Below, piece by piece: positions 14,807 to 24,031 of a stretch of DNA of 50,329 nt. The translations under genes and the position numbers were made by a program. The notes under the pieces were generated by a model. That model had not been told where the DNA came from, did not search any database, and worked only from the letters and a program-made list of their open reading frames with translations. The stretch is taken from the NCBI GenBank assembly GCA_016871335.1, contig VFZF01000009.1, positions 98,267-148,595 on the forward strand, given 5' to 3'. Position 1 is the first letter of the stretch. Each line of letters starts with the position of its first letter. The stretch is from Acidimicrobiia bacterium (GTDB lineage Bacteria > Acidobacteriota > Vicinamibacteria > Vicinamibacterales > SCN-69-37).

Positions 14807-15433
14807 ATGGCGCGCAGCTTTCACCAGTATTCCCCCCGGGCGCAGGCGCTCATTTGTGTCGCGGTGTCGGCGCTCGCCGCCGGCGCGGCATGGCAGGCGT
14901 TGCTGGCCCCCGAACGCGCGGAGGTCGCACAGCGCGAGGAACGCCTCGCCATCGTGACTGCGGATGTCGCGCGCGCGGCTCAGACGGCGGGTCGTCTCTC
15001 GCAGGTCAAGGCCGACGTCTCGTCGCTGGAAGCCGCACTCGCGCGCACCACGGCGGTGTTGCCCGACGAAAAGGACTCGCAGGAAGTGCTGCGCGGACTC
15101 CATCAGCTCGCCAGCGAGTCCAACCTGAGCATCAACAGCTTCACGCCGAAACCGGCCGCCGACAAGGAGCGGTACACGGAATGGCCGATCGAACTCGGGC
15201 TTGAAGGCGGGTATCACGACCTCGGCGTGTTCTTCGACCGCGTCGCCACCGAATCACGGCTGATCTCGGTGGCCAATCTGCACCTGCGCACCAATCCCGC
15301 CGCGGCCAGCGGCCGGCGCGGGCTGGTCGCCGCGACGTGTCTGGCCACGACATTTGTGTTCACTCCGCAGACGGCCGCGGACCAGCCACCAGCGGGCCCC
15401 GGCGCGCCCATTGGAACCGGAGCAGGGCGATGA
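14807..15433 (+). CDS. pilO: Type IV pilus assembly protein PilO
   Basis: A 208-residue inner-membrane protein. A short cytoplasmic start is followed by a transmembrane helix (about 13-33), a coiled coil (about 35-80) and a periplasmic ferredoxin-like domain. LPDEKDSQEVLRGLHQLASE is the characteristic PilO stretch. A Pro/Ala-rich tail follows. It forms the PilN-PilO heterodimer that links PilM to PilP and PilQ. The ATGA junction couples it to pilP. Confidence 0.9.
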   Translation: MARSFHQYSPRAQALICVAVSALAAGAAWQALLAPERAEVAQREERLAIVTADVARAAQTAGRLSQVKADVSSLEAALARTTAVLPDEKDSQEVLRGLHQLASESNLSINSFTPKPAADKERYTEWPIELGLEGGYHDLGVFFDRVATESRLISVANLHLRTNPAAASGRRGLVAATCLATTFVFTPQTAADQPPAGPGAPIGTGAGR

Positions 15434-15888
15434 CCCGCCTAGTGGTGACGACGGTCCTCGCGGTGTGTGTGGCCCCGGGGGCGACGGTGTCGGCACAGGA
15501 TCCCATCAGGATTGGCACACGCGTCGGTATTCCGGAGTCCGGGTACCAAGGCCTGACCCGGCGTGATCCCTTTGCGCCGCTGGTGACACCGCCGTCGGCG
15601 ACCACGACCGCCGCGCCTCCTGCCCGTCGGGCACCGGGGCTGGCGGGGATGGCTGCCGCCGACGTGGTGCTCAAGGGCATCATCTCGAGCGGGGCCACGC
15701 GGCTCGCGCTGCTTGAGGGATCCGACGGCAAGACGTATCTCGCGCGCGCGCAGGACAAACTGCAGGACGCGATCGTGCGGCGCATCGACGCGGATGCGGT
15801 GGTCCTGCTCACCAACACGACCCCGCGCGGCACCAGCCGGGAGGTGCGCAAACCGTTGCGCCCGACGGCGGATGGAGGTGGCCTGTGA
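15430..15888 (+). CDS. pilP: Type IV pilus assembly protein PilP
   Basis: A 152-residue periplasmic protein with a cleavable signal (about 1-21, ending TVSAQ). It has no lipobox cysteine, although most PilP are lipoproteins. The RRDPFAPLV motif (about 41-49) and the C-terminal beta domain with LKGIISSGATRLALLEGSDG are the PilP/GspC hallmarks, which contact the N0 domain of the secretin. It is coupled to pilO and pilQ by 4-nt overlaps. Confidence 0.87.
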   Translation: MTRLVVTTVLAVCVAPGATVSAQDPIRIGTRVGIPESGYQGLTRRDPFAPLVTPPSATTTAAPPARRAPGLAGMAAADVVLKGIISSGATRLALLEGSDGKTYLARAQDKLQDAIVRRIDADAVVLLTNTTPRGTSREVRKPLRPTADGGGL

Positions 15889-17216
15889 AGTGGCTTCCCC
15901 GCATCGTCGTGGTCTGGTTTGCACTGGGACTGGCCCTGTCGGGCCAGGTGCCGACCACCTTCACCACGCCGCAAGGACAACCGCGGCAGTACACGGGCGC
16001 GCCGGCCGACTTCGATTTTCAAGGTGCCGACCTGCGCATGGTGCTGCGGTCGTTCGCGGACCTGGGCGGTCTGAATCTTGTGGTCGATCCCGGTGTGACT
16101 GGCACCATCGACATCAAACTCACGCAGATCCCGTGGGATCAGGCGCTGGAAGTGATCCTCAAGATCGCGAAACTCGGCTACATCGTCGAGGGCACCGTCG
16201 TGCGAGTGGTGCCGCTGAGTGTGCTCGCCACGGAAGAAGACGCGCGGCAGAAATTGAACGATGCCCAGGTCCTTGCCGCGGTGACGGTGCGTACGTTTCC
16301 GCTGAACTACGCGCAGGCGGCGGATTTGGATCCGTTGTTAAAGGCGGTGGTGTTGTCGAAACATGGCGACACACGGTTTGACGCGCGCACAAACACGATG
16401 ATCATTCGCGACCTGCCCGAGTATCTCGACGCGGCGGCGACGCTCATTGCGGTGCTCGACCGGCCGGAACCGCAGGTCGAGATTGAAGCGCGCATCGTGC
16501 AGACCAACACCGACTCTGCGCGGGCCCTTGGCGTGCAGTGGGGCGGTGCGGGCCGCGTATCGCCGGAGCTCGGCAACACCACCGGCCTTTCGTTCCCCAA
16601 CACGGGCGCCATCTCCGGCCGCGCGAATGATGCGGGGGCTGCCGTGAACCTGCCGGTGCCGGCTCCCAGTTCCGCCGTGGGGATGTCGCTGGGGTCGATC
16701 ACCGGCGCTCTCAATCTTGATGTGGCGCTGACGGCGCTCGAGCGTTCCGGCAACGGCCGCATCCTGTCGCGCCCGAAGGTCACGACGCAGAACAACAAAC
16801 AGGCGGAGATGACGCAGGGTGTGCAGATTCCGATTCAGACGGTGGCCAACAACACAGTCACCGTCACGTTCAAGGACGCCGCACTCAAGCTGCTGGTGAC
16901 ACCCCGCATCACGGCGGCCGACACCGTGATCATGGAGGTGGAACTGGAAAACGCGACGCCGGATTTCACCCGGCAGGTCAACAACATTCCGCCCATCGAC
17001 ACGCAGCGCGCCAGGACCTCGGTGCAGGTGAGCGACAAGGCGACAACGGTCATCGGCGGGATCTATGTCAGTCGCGAACAGGCCACGCAGGAGCGGACCT
17101 CCGGCCTGCACAAAATTCCGCTGCTCGGCTGGTTGTTCAAACGGGACATGAGCACGGACGAATCGCGCGAGCTGTTGATCTTCATCACGCCGCGCATCCT
17201 GCGGAGCGGACCATGA
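15885..17216 (+). CDS. pilQ: Type IV pilus secretin PilQ (short form)
   Basis: A 443-residue outer-membrane secretin. After the signal peptide (about 1-20) comes a secretin/TonB short N-terminal domain (about 45-110, GADLRMVLRSFADLGGLNLV). One N1 domain (about 125-200) follows, then the barrel domain with IPLLGWLFKRD near residue 410. It lacks the N-terminal AMIN repeats of the roughly 700-residue PilQ of Proteobacteria, so peptidoglycan anchoring must come from elsewhere. The start is GTG within the GTGA overlap with pilP. The following gene begins in an ATGA overlap. Confidence 0.9.
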   Translation: MKWLPRIVVVWFALGLALSGQVPTTFTTPQGQPRQYTGAPADFDFQGADLRMVLRSFADLGGLNLVVDPGVTGTIDIKLTQIPWDQALEVILKIAKLGYIVEGTVVRVVPLSVLATEEDARQKLNDAQVLAAVTVRTFPLNYAQAADLDPLLKAVVLSKHGDTRFDARTNTMIIRDLPEYLDAAATLIAVLDRPEPQVEIEARIVQTNTDSARALGVQWGGAGRVSPELGNTTGLSFPNTGAISGRANDAGAAVNLPVPAPSSAVGMSLGSITGALNLDVALTALERSGNGRILSRPKVTTQNNKQAEMTQGVQIPIQTVANNTVTVTFKDAALKLLVTPRITAADTVIMEVELENATPDFTRQVNNIPPIDTQRARTSVQVSDKATTVIGGIYVSREQATQERTSGLHKIPLLGWLFKRDMSTDESRELLIFITPRILRSGP

Positions 17217-17815
17217 AACGCGTCATTGCAGCGGCGTGTCTCGCGGCGTCCATTGGGTGCGCCGCGGCCGGACGGCCCGGCGAGGCCAGCAGTTATCTCA
17301 TTGTCGAGTCGTTTACTGCGGCATCCGGCGCGCGGCCGGACACCTTCGGCGGCACGTTGGCGTCCGACGTGCAGACGCTGGTGAATGCCATCGTGAACGG
17401 CGCGCAGGTGAAGGTGCCCACGGTGTTTGAAGACCCGGGACAGGTCCGCTTCCGCCTCGCGATGAAAAACCCGGCATCGGCCACCTCGCCGGCCAACCAC
17501 ATCACGGTGCGGCGGTACCGCGTGACGTTCCGTCGCTCGGATGGCCGCAACACACCGGGAGTGGACGTGCCGTTCGGTTACGACGGATTCATGACGGTGA
17601 CCGTCGGTGAAGAGCCCGTGTCCGCAGGGTTCACGCTCGTCCGCATTCAGGCCAAGTCGGAATCACCGCTGCTCGCGCTGATTGGCGGCGGCGGCGCGGT
17701 CGCCATCACGACACTTGCCGAGATCACGTTTTACGGCACCGACCAGGCCGGCCGGGACGTCGTGGCGACCGCCAACATCAGCATCACGTTTGCCGACTGG
17801 GGGGATCCGGAGTGA
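17213..17815 (+). CDS. Uncharacterised lipoprotein coupled to pilQ
   Basis: I do not recognise a family. It is 200 residues with a lipoprotein signal (SIGC, Cys16) and a mature part that looks beta-rich, with no repeats. A hydrophobic Gly-rich segment (about 148-165, LLALIGGGGAVAITTLAEIT) precedes the last strands. It is translationally coupled to pilQ (ATGA) and to the next gene (GTGA), so it is expressed in fixed ratio with the pilus secretin. A pilotin or secretin-accessory role is a reasonable guess, not shown by sequence. Confidence 0.8.
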   Translation: MKRVIAAACLAASIGCAAAGRPGEASSYLIVESFTAASGARPDTFGGTLASDVQTLVNAIVNGAQVKVPTVFEDPGQVRFRLAMKNPASATSPANHITVRRYRVTFRRSDGRNTPGVDVPFGYDGFMTVTVGEEPVSAGFTLVRIQAKSESPLLALIGGGGAVAITTLAEITFYGTDQAGRDVVATANISITFADWGDPE

Positions 17816-18834
17816 GCGTTCATGGTTCATGGTTCATGGTTCCTGGTGCGCGGTTCCTGGTGCTCGGGTGCGTGGTGCTCGGGTGCGGGTGCGCGGTTGA
17901 GTCGGTGACCACGCCCGTGCCGACAGGACCGTCCGAGATGTCGGTGTCGCTCGGACTGTCGGTGACGCCCGACGTGTTGCGGCAGGACGGCTCGTCGAGC
18001 TCCACGATTCAGATTCATGTGCGCGACGCCATTGGCCAGCCGAAGCAGGGTGTGGAGGTCCGGCTCGATGTGATGCTCGGACAGACCACGGTGGATCACG
18101 GAACTATTTTCAGCAAGTCGCTGACCACCGGCGCGGATGGCAAAGCGTCCACGATGTATCAGTCACCAGCCGCGCCGCCGCCCACGGTGGAGAACGACAC
18201 CGTGATTACCATCCGCGCGATGATGGTTGGCACCAACTACCAGAACACGCTCCCGCGCACGGCGGAAATCCGCCTCGTGCGTCCCGGCGTGATCCTGCCG
18301 CCCAACGGCGCACCGGTGCCCAGATTCTTCGTGTCGCCGACAACCGCGCGCGAGGACGAGTGGCTGCTGTTTGACGGCTCAGCATCAACGGATGACGGGC
18401 AGATCATCGAATACCGCTGGTCCTTCGGCGACGGCACCGTGCGCGACGGCAGAACGCAGTGGCACGTGTACCGGCTCGCCGGGGTGTATCAGGTGACGCT
18501 CACCGTGACCGACAATCGCGGGATCACGGTCACGTCGGCGCCGACGGCGGTCACCATCACCGCGCTGGCGCCGCCCACCGCCGCCTTCACCGTGTCGCCC
18601 ACGGGTCCGGCTGTCGGTCGCACCGTCGTGTTCAACGGTTCCGGCTCGACCGTACCGACGGGCCGCACGATCGACAGCTATGGGTGGGACTTCGGCGACG
18701 GTACGGCGAACGGCAGCGGACAAACGACCAGCCACGTCTTCACGACACCCGGCACCTACACGATTGTGCTCACCGTGACTGACAACACCGGCCGCAGAAG
18801 CGTCGCGACCAGAACGTTGGTGGTGACACCTTGA
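17812..18834 (+). CDS. Lipoprotein with Ig-like and two PKD domains, last gene of the pil operon
   Basis: A 340-residue secreted protein. The N-terminus, encoded by a tandem repeat, is a hydrophobic signal with possible lipobox cysteines (LGCVVLGCGC, about residues 18-28). Residues about 40-150 resemble a Big_1/invasin-type Ig domain, with the DGKASTMYQSP stretch. Two PKD domains follow (about 163-245 and 248-340), each with a YxWDFGDGT-type motif (EYRWSFGDGT and YGWDFGDGTA). PKD domains mediate protein or glycan contacts outside the cell. GTG start in a 4-nt overlap with the previous gene. ATG starts a few codons later (for example 17836) are possible. Candidate surface adhesin or pilus-associated extension. 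Confidence 0.8.
   Translation: MSVHGSWFMVPGARFLVLGCVVLGCGCAVESVTTPVPTGPSEMSVSLGLSVTPDVLRQDGSSSSTIQIHVRDAIGQPKQGVEVRLDVMLGQTTVDHGTIFSKSLTTGADGKASTMYQSPAAPPPTVENDTVITIRAMMVGTNYQNTLPRTAEIRLVRPGVILPPNGAPVPRFFVSPTTAREDEWLLFDGSASTDDGQIIEYRWSFGDGTVRDGRTQWHVYRLAGVYQVTLTVTDNRGITVTSAPTAVTITALAPPTAAFTVSPTGPAVGRTVVFNGSGSTVPTGRTIDSYGWDFGDGTANGSGQTTSHVFTTPGTYTIVLTVTDNTGRRSVATRTLVVTP
17818..17897. repeat. Tandem repeat (TTCATGG / GGTGCTCGGGTGC) inside a coding start
   Basis: Three TTCATGG units are followed by TTCCTGGTGC and GTGCTCGGGTGCG units. The array covers the N-terminal about 28 codons of the PKD lipoprotein gene and encodes its signal peptide. Elsewhere in the window such arrays are mostly intergenic. 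Confidence 0.75.
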
Positions 18835-18835
18835 C

Positions 18836-18867
18836 CAGTCCGCGGTCCGCAGTACGGGGTCCGCAGT
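18836..18867. repeat. Short tandem repeat, AGTCCGC family
   Basis: Four degenerate units (AGTCCGC, GGTCCGC, AGTACGG, GGTCCGC) follow the stop of the PKD gene and end at the TAGAAT box of the M24 peptidase. Confidence 0.7.
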
Positions 18868-18873
18868 TAGAAT
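18868..18873 (+). promoter_or_regulatory. -10 hexamer TAGAAT for leaderless M24 peptidase gene
   Basis: TAGAAT is followed after 6 nt by the GTG at 18880. No Shine-Dalgarno and no -35 are visible; the AGTCCGC repeat abuts the hexamer. Confidence 0.55.
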
Positions 18874-18879
18874 TCACGT

Positions 18880-19977
18880 GTGGTTCCGAACTGGAAGGCG
18901 CGGCTCGACGCGCTGCGTACGGCGTGGCAGACGCAGGGGTGTGATGCCTGCGTGGTTGGATCGCTGACGAACATCCACTATCTGACGGGGCTCCAGGCCA
19001 GCGCCGGACTGCTGGTGCAAGGGATGGAGCGCGACTGGCTGCTGCTCGACGGTCGTTACACCACGGTGGCGCACGAGCTGCTCGCGGCAGGCGCCTTGGG
19101 GCCGGTCAGTGTCGAACCCGTGCCAGGGCGGTACGACGATGGGCTGCGGGAGGTGCTGGTGGGCCTCGGCGCACGACGGCCTGCCTTTGAGGGCGACCAC
19201 ACCACGGTCTCCACCCTGGCCCGGTGGCAGGGGCTCTATCCGGCCGACTGGCATGCGACGTCAGGTCTGGTGGAGGCCCTCCGCCTACGAAAAGACGCCT
19301 ACGAACTGGATGTGTTGCGCCGCGCCGGAACCCTCCTCACCGGAGTGGCGGACCGCCTGGCGGCCTGGGTGGCCGCGGGGCGCACGGAGCGCGAGGTCGC
19401 GGCCGATATCGATCGCGCGTTGCTGCAGGCAGGATTCACCAAACCGGCCTTCGACACCATCGTCGCCTCCGGTCCGAATAGCGCCCGGCCGCACGCCCGG
19501 TCGGGGGAGCGGCGGCTGGCATCGGGGGACCTCGTGGTGCTGGACTTCGGCGGGGTGTTGGACGGATACTGCGTGGACCTTACCCGGGTCGCAGCGGTCG
19601 GCCCGGTGTCCCCAGAGGCCGAGGCGCTGTACGACGCGGTTCGGCGGGCCCATTCGGCCGCTCTGGGCACGGTGAGGGCGGGGGTTCCCGCGGAGCGCGT
19701 AGATGCCGCAGCCAGGCAAGTGCTTGAAAAAGAAGGACTTGGGGCTGCATTTGTTCATGGAACCGGTCACGGTCTGGGCTTGGAGGTGCATGAGGCGCCC
19801 CGGGTGTCCAGATTGAGCCCTCCCGACGAGGTGCTCGACGCCGGAATGGTCTGCACCGTGGAACCCGGCGCCTACGTGCCTGGTCTCGGCGGTGCCCGAT
19901 TGGAGGACGATGTGGTGGTGACCGATAAGGGCGCCGAACAGTTGACCACGGCCTCCCGAGACCTCATTCGAGTCTGA
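18880..19977 (+). CDS. M24B aminopeptidase (Xaa-Pro peptidase family)
   Basis: A 365-residue cytoplasmic metallopeptidase cleaving X-Pro bonds. The N-terminal creatinase-like domain (about 1-125) contains LTNIHYLTGLQAS. The C-terminal pita-bread domain has all five metal ligands: two Asp in LDFGGVLDGYCVDLTR, His in HGTGHGLGLEVHE, Glu in VCTVEPGAYV and Glu in GARLEDDVVV. The GTG start is set by the TAGAAT box 6 nt upstream. It is followed after 10 nt by accB, an arrangement common in other bacteria. Confidence 0.93.
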   Translation: MVPNWKARLDALRTAWQTQGCDACVVGSLTNIHYLTGLQASAGLLVQGMERDWLLLDGRYTTVAHELLAAGALGPVSVEPVPGRYDDGLREVLVGLGARRPAFEGDHTTVSTLARWQGLYPADWHATSGLVEALRLRKDAYELDVLRRAGTLLTGVADRLAAWVAAGRTEREVAADIDRALLQAGFTKPAFDTIVASGPNSARPHARSGERRLASGDLVVLDFGGVLDGYCVDLTRVAAVGPVSPEAEALYDAVRRAHSAALGTVRAGVPAERVDAAARQVLEKEGLGAAFVHGTGHGLGLEVHEAPRVSRLSPPDEVLDAGMVCTVEPGAYVPGLGGARLEDDVVVTDKGAEQLTTASRDLIRV

Positions 19978-19987
19978 ATCCCTACGT

Positions 19988-20467
<480 letters not shown>

Positions 20468-20468
20468 C

Positions 20469-21842
20469 GTGTTCAAAAAAATCCTGATCGCGAACCGTGG
20501 GGAAATCGCGTTGCGCGTGATCTGCGCGTGCCGCGAGATGGGGATCAAAACCGTCGCGGTCTACTCCGAAGCCGACGAACATTCGCTGCATGTGCGGTTC
20601 GCCGACGAGGACGTGTGTATCGGTCCCGCGCGCAGCGCCGACAGCTACCTGAGTGTGCCGGCGATCATCAGCGCCGCGGAGATCACGGGCGCCGACGCGA
20701 TTCACCCCGGCTACGGGTTTCTCTCCGAGAGTGCGTATCTCGCCGAAGTGTGCGAAGCGTGTCATATCAAGTTCATCGGGCCGACGCCGGACGTCATCCG
20801 CCTGCTGGGCGACAAGGCGCGCGCGCGCCGGGCGATGAAGAAGGCCGGCGTGCCGATTCTGCCGGGCAGCGACGGACCGGTGTCGGGTGAAGAGGATGCG
20901 ATCAAGATCGGCCGCGAGATGGGCCTTCCGCTGATCATCAAGGCGGTGGCCGGCGGTGGCGGACGCGGCATGCGCATCGTGCGCAGCCAGGAGGAACTAC
21001 CGAAGCTCGTGAAGACCGCGATGCGCGAGGCAGAAGCCGCGTTCGGCAACGGCGACGTGTACCTTGAACGGTATGTCGAGGCGCCGCGCCACATCGAAGT
21101 GCAGGTGATGGGCGATCACCACGGCAACGTGGTGCATCTCGGTGAGCGCGAGTGTTCGGTCCAGCGACGCCATCAGAAGCTCATCGAGGAAGCCCCGTCC
21201 GCGGTGCTCACCGACAAGCAGCGCAAGAAGCTCGGCGCCACGGTGGTCGAGGCCGCGCGTGCCGTGCAGTACGCCAACGCCGGCACGTTCGAGTTCCTGC
21301 TCGACGCGCAGGGGAATTTCTATTTCCTGGAAGTCAACACGCGTCTGCAGGTCGAACATCCGGTCACCGAGTTCATCACCGGCATCGACATCGTCAAGGA
21401 GCAGATCCGAGTGGCGGCCGGCGAGAAGCTGGCCTTCCGGCAGAGCGACATCGAGTTCCGCGGGCATGCGCTTGAGTGCCGCATCAATGCGGAAGACCCC
21501 GAGGTGTTCACTCCGAGCCCCGGCCTCATCACCGCGTTCAGCGTGCCCGGTGGTCCCGGTGTGCGCGTGGACACGTTCGCACACTCAGACTGCACCGTAT
21601 CGCCGTACTACGACTCGATGATTGCCAAGATCATCACTTACGGACGCGATCGCAACGAGGCCATCGCCCGCATGCGCCGCACGCTGGAGATGACGGTGAT
21701 TGAGGGCATCAAGACGTCCATTCCGCTGCAGCTGAAGATCATCAACGATCCGGACTTTCAGGCCGCGCGCATCAACACGGCCTTCATGGATCGCTTCATG
21801 CCGCCGGCAAAGCCGTCGAAGGCGCTCGCCGAGTCCGCCTAA
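20469..21842 (+). CDS. accC: Biotin carboxylase subunit of acetyl-CoA carboxylase
   Basis: A 457-residue ATP-grasp enzyme that carboxylates biotin on Acc[17 protein letters not shown] starts the pre-ATP-grasp domain. The glycine loop is [14 protein letters not shown], the active site includes [18 protein letters not shown], and the C-terminal domain has [14 protein letters not shown] start directly after accB. The 3' end is followed by the inverted repeat at 21848-21918. Confidence 0.97.
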   Translation: MFKKILIANRGEIALRVICACREMGIKTVAVYSEADEHSLHVRFADEDVCIGPARSADSYLSVPAIISAAEITGADAIHPGYGFLSESAYLAEVCEACHIKFIGPTPDVIRLLGDKARARRAMKKAGVPILPGSDGPVSGEEDAIKIGREMGLPLIIKAVAGGGGRGMRIVRSQEELPKLVKTAMREAEAAFGNGDVYLERYVEAPRHIEVQVMGDHHGNVVHLGERECSVQRRHQKLIEEAPSAVLTDKQRKKLGATVVEAARAVQYANAGTFEFLLDAQGNFYFLEVNTRLQVEHPVTEFITGIDIVKEQIRVAAGEKLAFRQSDIEFRGHALECRINAEDPEVFTPSPGLITAFSVPGGPGVRVDTFAHSDCTVSPYYDSMIAKIITYGRDRNEAIARMRRTLEMTVIEGIKTSIPLQLKIINDPDFQAARINTAFMDRFMPPAKPSKALAESA

Positions 21843-21847
21843 GAGCG

Positions 21848-21918
21848 TTCTGACAGGGAGGCGCGGAGGTTTTGCTCTTAAAACCTTAAACACTCCGTGT
21901 CTCAGTGCCTCCCTGTGA
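21848..21918. repeat. Inverted repeat between accC and thiE
   Basis: ACAGGGAGGCGCGGAGG...TTTT on the left is mirrored by AAAACC...CTCCG...GCCTCCCTGTGAA on the right. A nested AAGAGC/GCTCTT pair brackets the left half. The outer ends match the TGTGAA/TTCACA ends of the element at 35-111. The right end contains the probable GTG start of thiE. Confidence 0.55.
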
Positions 21919-22568
21919 AGAAGTCCCTCCCTCGTCTCTACGCCATTTCCGATGTGGACGTGCTCGTTGCGCGCGGGCTCGACCCGCTCGATGTGTGCGA
22001 CGCGTGGCTCGAGGCGGGTGTGCGCTTGATCCAACTGCGCGCCAAGTCCATGGCGTCCGGATCGATGCTGACGCTCGCCGAGGCGCTGGTGGTGCGCACA
22101 CGGGCTGCCGGCGCCACGCTGATTGTGAACGACCGTGCGGATATCGCGGCCCAGTGTGGCGCCGACGGCGTGCATGTCGGGCAGGACGACCTGAGCCCGG
22201 CGGATGTGCGCCTGGTTGTGGGTGCACACGCCATCGTGGGCCTGTCCACGCACACGGACGCGCAGGTGGCTGATGCGGTGACACAGCCGGTGTCGTACGT
22301 GGCGATGGGACCGGTGTTCGGCACGTCGACCAAGATCACCGGCTATGACGCGGTTGGACTGGATCAGGTGGCACGCGCAGCGGCGATCGCTCATGCGGCG
22401 GGGAAGTCGCTGGTGGCGATTGGCGGGATGACGCGCGCGAATGCGGCGTCAGCCCTGGCCGCTGGTGCGGACAGCGTCGCCGTGATCAGTGATCTGGTCG
22501 GCGACGGTACAGAGAACAGGCGCGGACTCGCCGAGCGAGCCCGCGCCTGGATGACGACGACGGTCTAG
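21915..22568 (+). CDS. thiE: Thiamine phosphate synthase
   Basis: A 217-residue TIM barrel joining HMP-PP and THZ-P to thiamine phosphate. Motifs are LYAISD, VRLIQLRAKSM, TLIVNDRADIA, GVHVGQDDL, VGLSTHT, YVAMGPVFGTSTK and VAIGGMT, all in family order. The GTG at 21915 gives a start close to known ThiE; an in-frame GTG at 21897 is also possible. Both lie within the inverted repeat, and neither has a Shine-Dalgarno. The stop overlaps that of the convergent symporter gene. No other thiamine genes are near. Confidence 0.93.
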   Translation: MKKSLPRLYAISDVDVLVARGLDPLDVCDAWLEAGVRLIQLRAKSMASGSMLTLAEALVVRTRAAGATLIVNDRADIAAQCGADGVHVGQDDLSPADVRLVVGAHAIVGLSTHTDAQVADAVTQPVSYVAMGPVFGTSTKITGYDAVGLDQVARAAAIAHAAGKSLVAIGGMTRANAASALAAGADSVAVISDLVGDGTENRRGLAERARAWMTTTV

Positions 22569-23998
22569 TGTCCGACGCGCGCGCCGGTGGTCGGGTGGTT
22601 GACCGAGTATTCCTTGCCGGTGCCGCTGAAGTAGTCCGCGGTGATCTTCCGGACCATCGGTAGCAGGATGGCGAGGCCGATCAGGTTCGGGAAGGCCATG
22701 AACGCATTCAGCAGGTTGCCGATGGCCCACACGAGCGGCACCGACACCACGGCGCCGACCATGATGAGTGCGACAAACAGCACGCGGTAGACCTTCGTGT
22801 AGCCGGACCCGAAGATGTACTCAAAGCACTTCTCGCCGTAGTAGCACCACCCGATCAGCGTGGAGAACCCGAACAGGAAGGAGCAGATCGCCACGATGAC
22901 CGTCGCGAACGGGATCGTCTGGCTCATCGCCGCCGCCGTCAGGTCGGCGGACCGGTAGAGGCCGGAGGTCCAGAGTCCCGATTCGAGAATCACGAATGCC
23001 GTCATGGAGCAGACGATGATCGTGTCGATGAAGACCTCGAAGACACCCACCACGCCCTGCTCGGCAGGGTGTTTCACATCGGCGATGCCGTGGGCCATGG
23101 GCGCGCTGCCGAGTCCGGCTTCATTCGAGAGCACACCGCGGCTCATGCCCATCGCGATCGACTGGGCGACAGTGGCGCCCGCGAACCCGCCGACGGCGGC
23201 CGTGGGGGTGAACGCTTCGGAGAAGATGAGTCCGAATACGTGCGGCAGCTGGCCCGCGTTGATGATCACAAAGCTGACCGACGCGCCGAGGTAGAGCAGA
23301 ATCATCGCCGGCACGAGTTTCTCAGCGACGTTCGCGATGCGCTGAATGCCGCCAAGCAGTACCAGGCCGACGGATGCGGTGATGATGATGCCAGGGATCC
23401 AGGTGGGCACGGCCGTCCCGGTGACGGACTGGACCGCGGCGACAAACGACACCGCGACCGTGTTCGACTGCGCCATGTTGCCCGTGCCGAACATCGCCGT
23501 GGCGATGCCGAAGAAGGCGAACAGCCATGCCAGCGTTTTCGCAAAGCTCGAGTCGCCGAGGCCGCGCCGGATGTAGTACATCGGACCGCTCGCCAGTTCG
23601 CCGTTTTCGCGAGTCACTCGGTAGTGCACACCCAGCACCGCTTCTGCGTACTTGGTGGCCATCCCGACCGTGGCACAGACCCACATCCAGAAGACGGCCC
23701 CCGGGCCTCCGATCAGGATCGCGGTCGCGACGCCGCCGATGTTGCCGTTGCCCACCGTCGCGGCAAGCGCTGTGGACAAGGCCTGGAACGGGGTGATCGT
23801 CTTGGTGGCCGATTTTTCCTTGGAGAACGCGCCGGCAAACACCATGCGGAAGGCCACAGGGAAGCGGCGGATCTGCACGAAGCCTGTGGCGACGGTCAGG
23901 ATGCCGCCTACCACCACCAGCACCAGCGGCATGAAGGTCCAATGCCAGACAGCGGCCTCAATCGATTCGAACCATTTGGTCAGTGCAACAACATCCAT
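22565..23998 (-). CDS. Sodium:alanine/glycine symporter (AGCS family)
   Basis: A 477-residue membrane protein with about 11 hydrophobic segments. AGCS family signatures are TVGNGNIGGVATAILIGGPG, the FRMVFAG start region, LSNEAGLGSAPMAHGIAD and the PFATVIVAICSFLFGFSTLI segment. It imports alanine or glycine with Na+. GAGGA lies before the ATG. It is downstream of an SNF-type sodium symporter on the same strand (33-nt gap), so both may be expressed together. Confidence 0.92.
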   Translation of the reverse strand: MDVVALTKWFESIEAAVWHWTFMPLVLVVVGGILTVATGFVQIRRFPVAFRMVFAGAFSKEKSATKTITPFQALSTALAATVGNGNIGGVATAILIGGPGAVFWMWVCATVGMATKYAEAVLGVHYRVTRENGELASGPMYYIRRGLGDSSFAKTLAWLFAFFGIATAMFGTGNMAQSNTVAVSFVAAVQSVTGTAVPTWIPGIIITASVGLVLLGGIQRIANVAEKLVPAMILLYLGASVSFVIINAGQLPHVFGLIFSEAFTPTAAVGGFAGATVAQSIAMGMSRGVLSNEAGLGSAPMAHGIADVKHPAEQGVVGVFEVFIDTIIVCSMTAFVILESGLWTSGLYRSADLTAAAMSQTIPFATVIVAICSFLFGFSTLIGWCYYGEKCFEYIFGSGYTKVYRVLFVALIMVGAVVSVPLVWAIGNLLNAFMAFPNLIGLAILLPMVRKITADYFSGTGKEYSVNHPTTGARVGH

Positions 23999-24031
23999 CG
24001 AACGTCCTCAGGAAAACGTTGGGTCTGTCTA

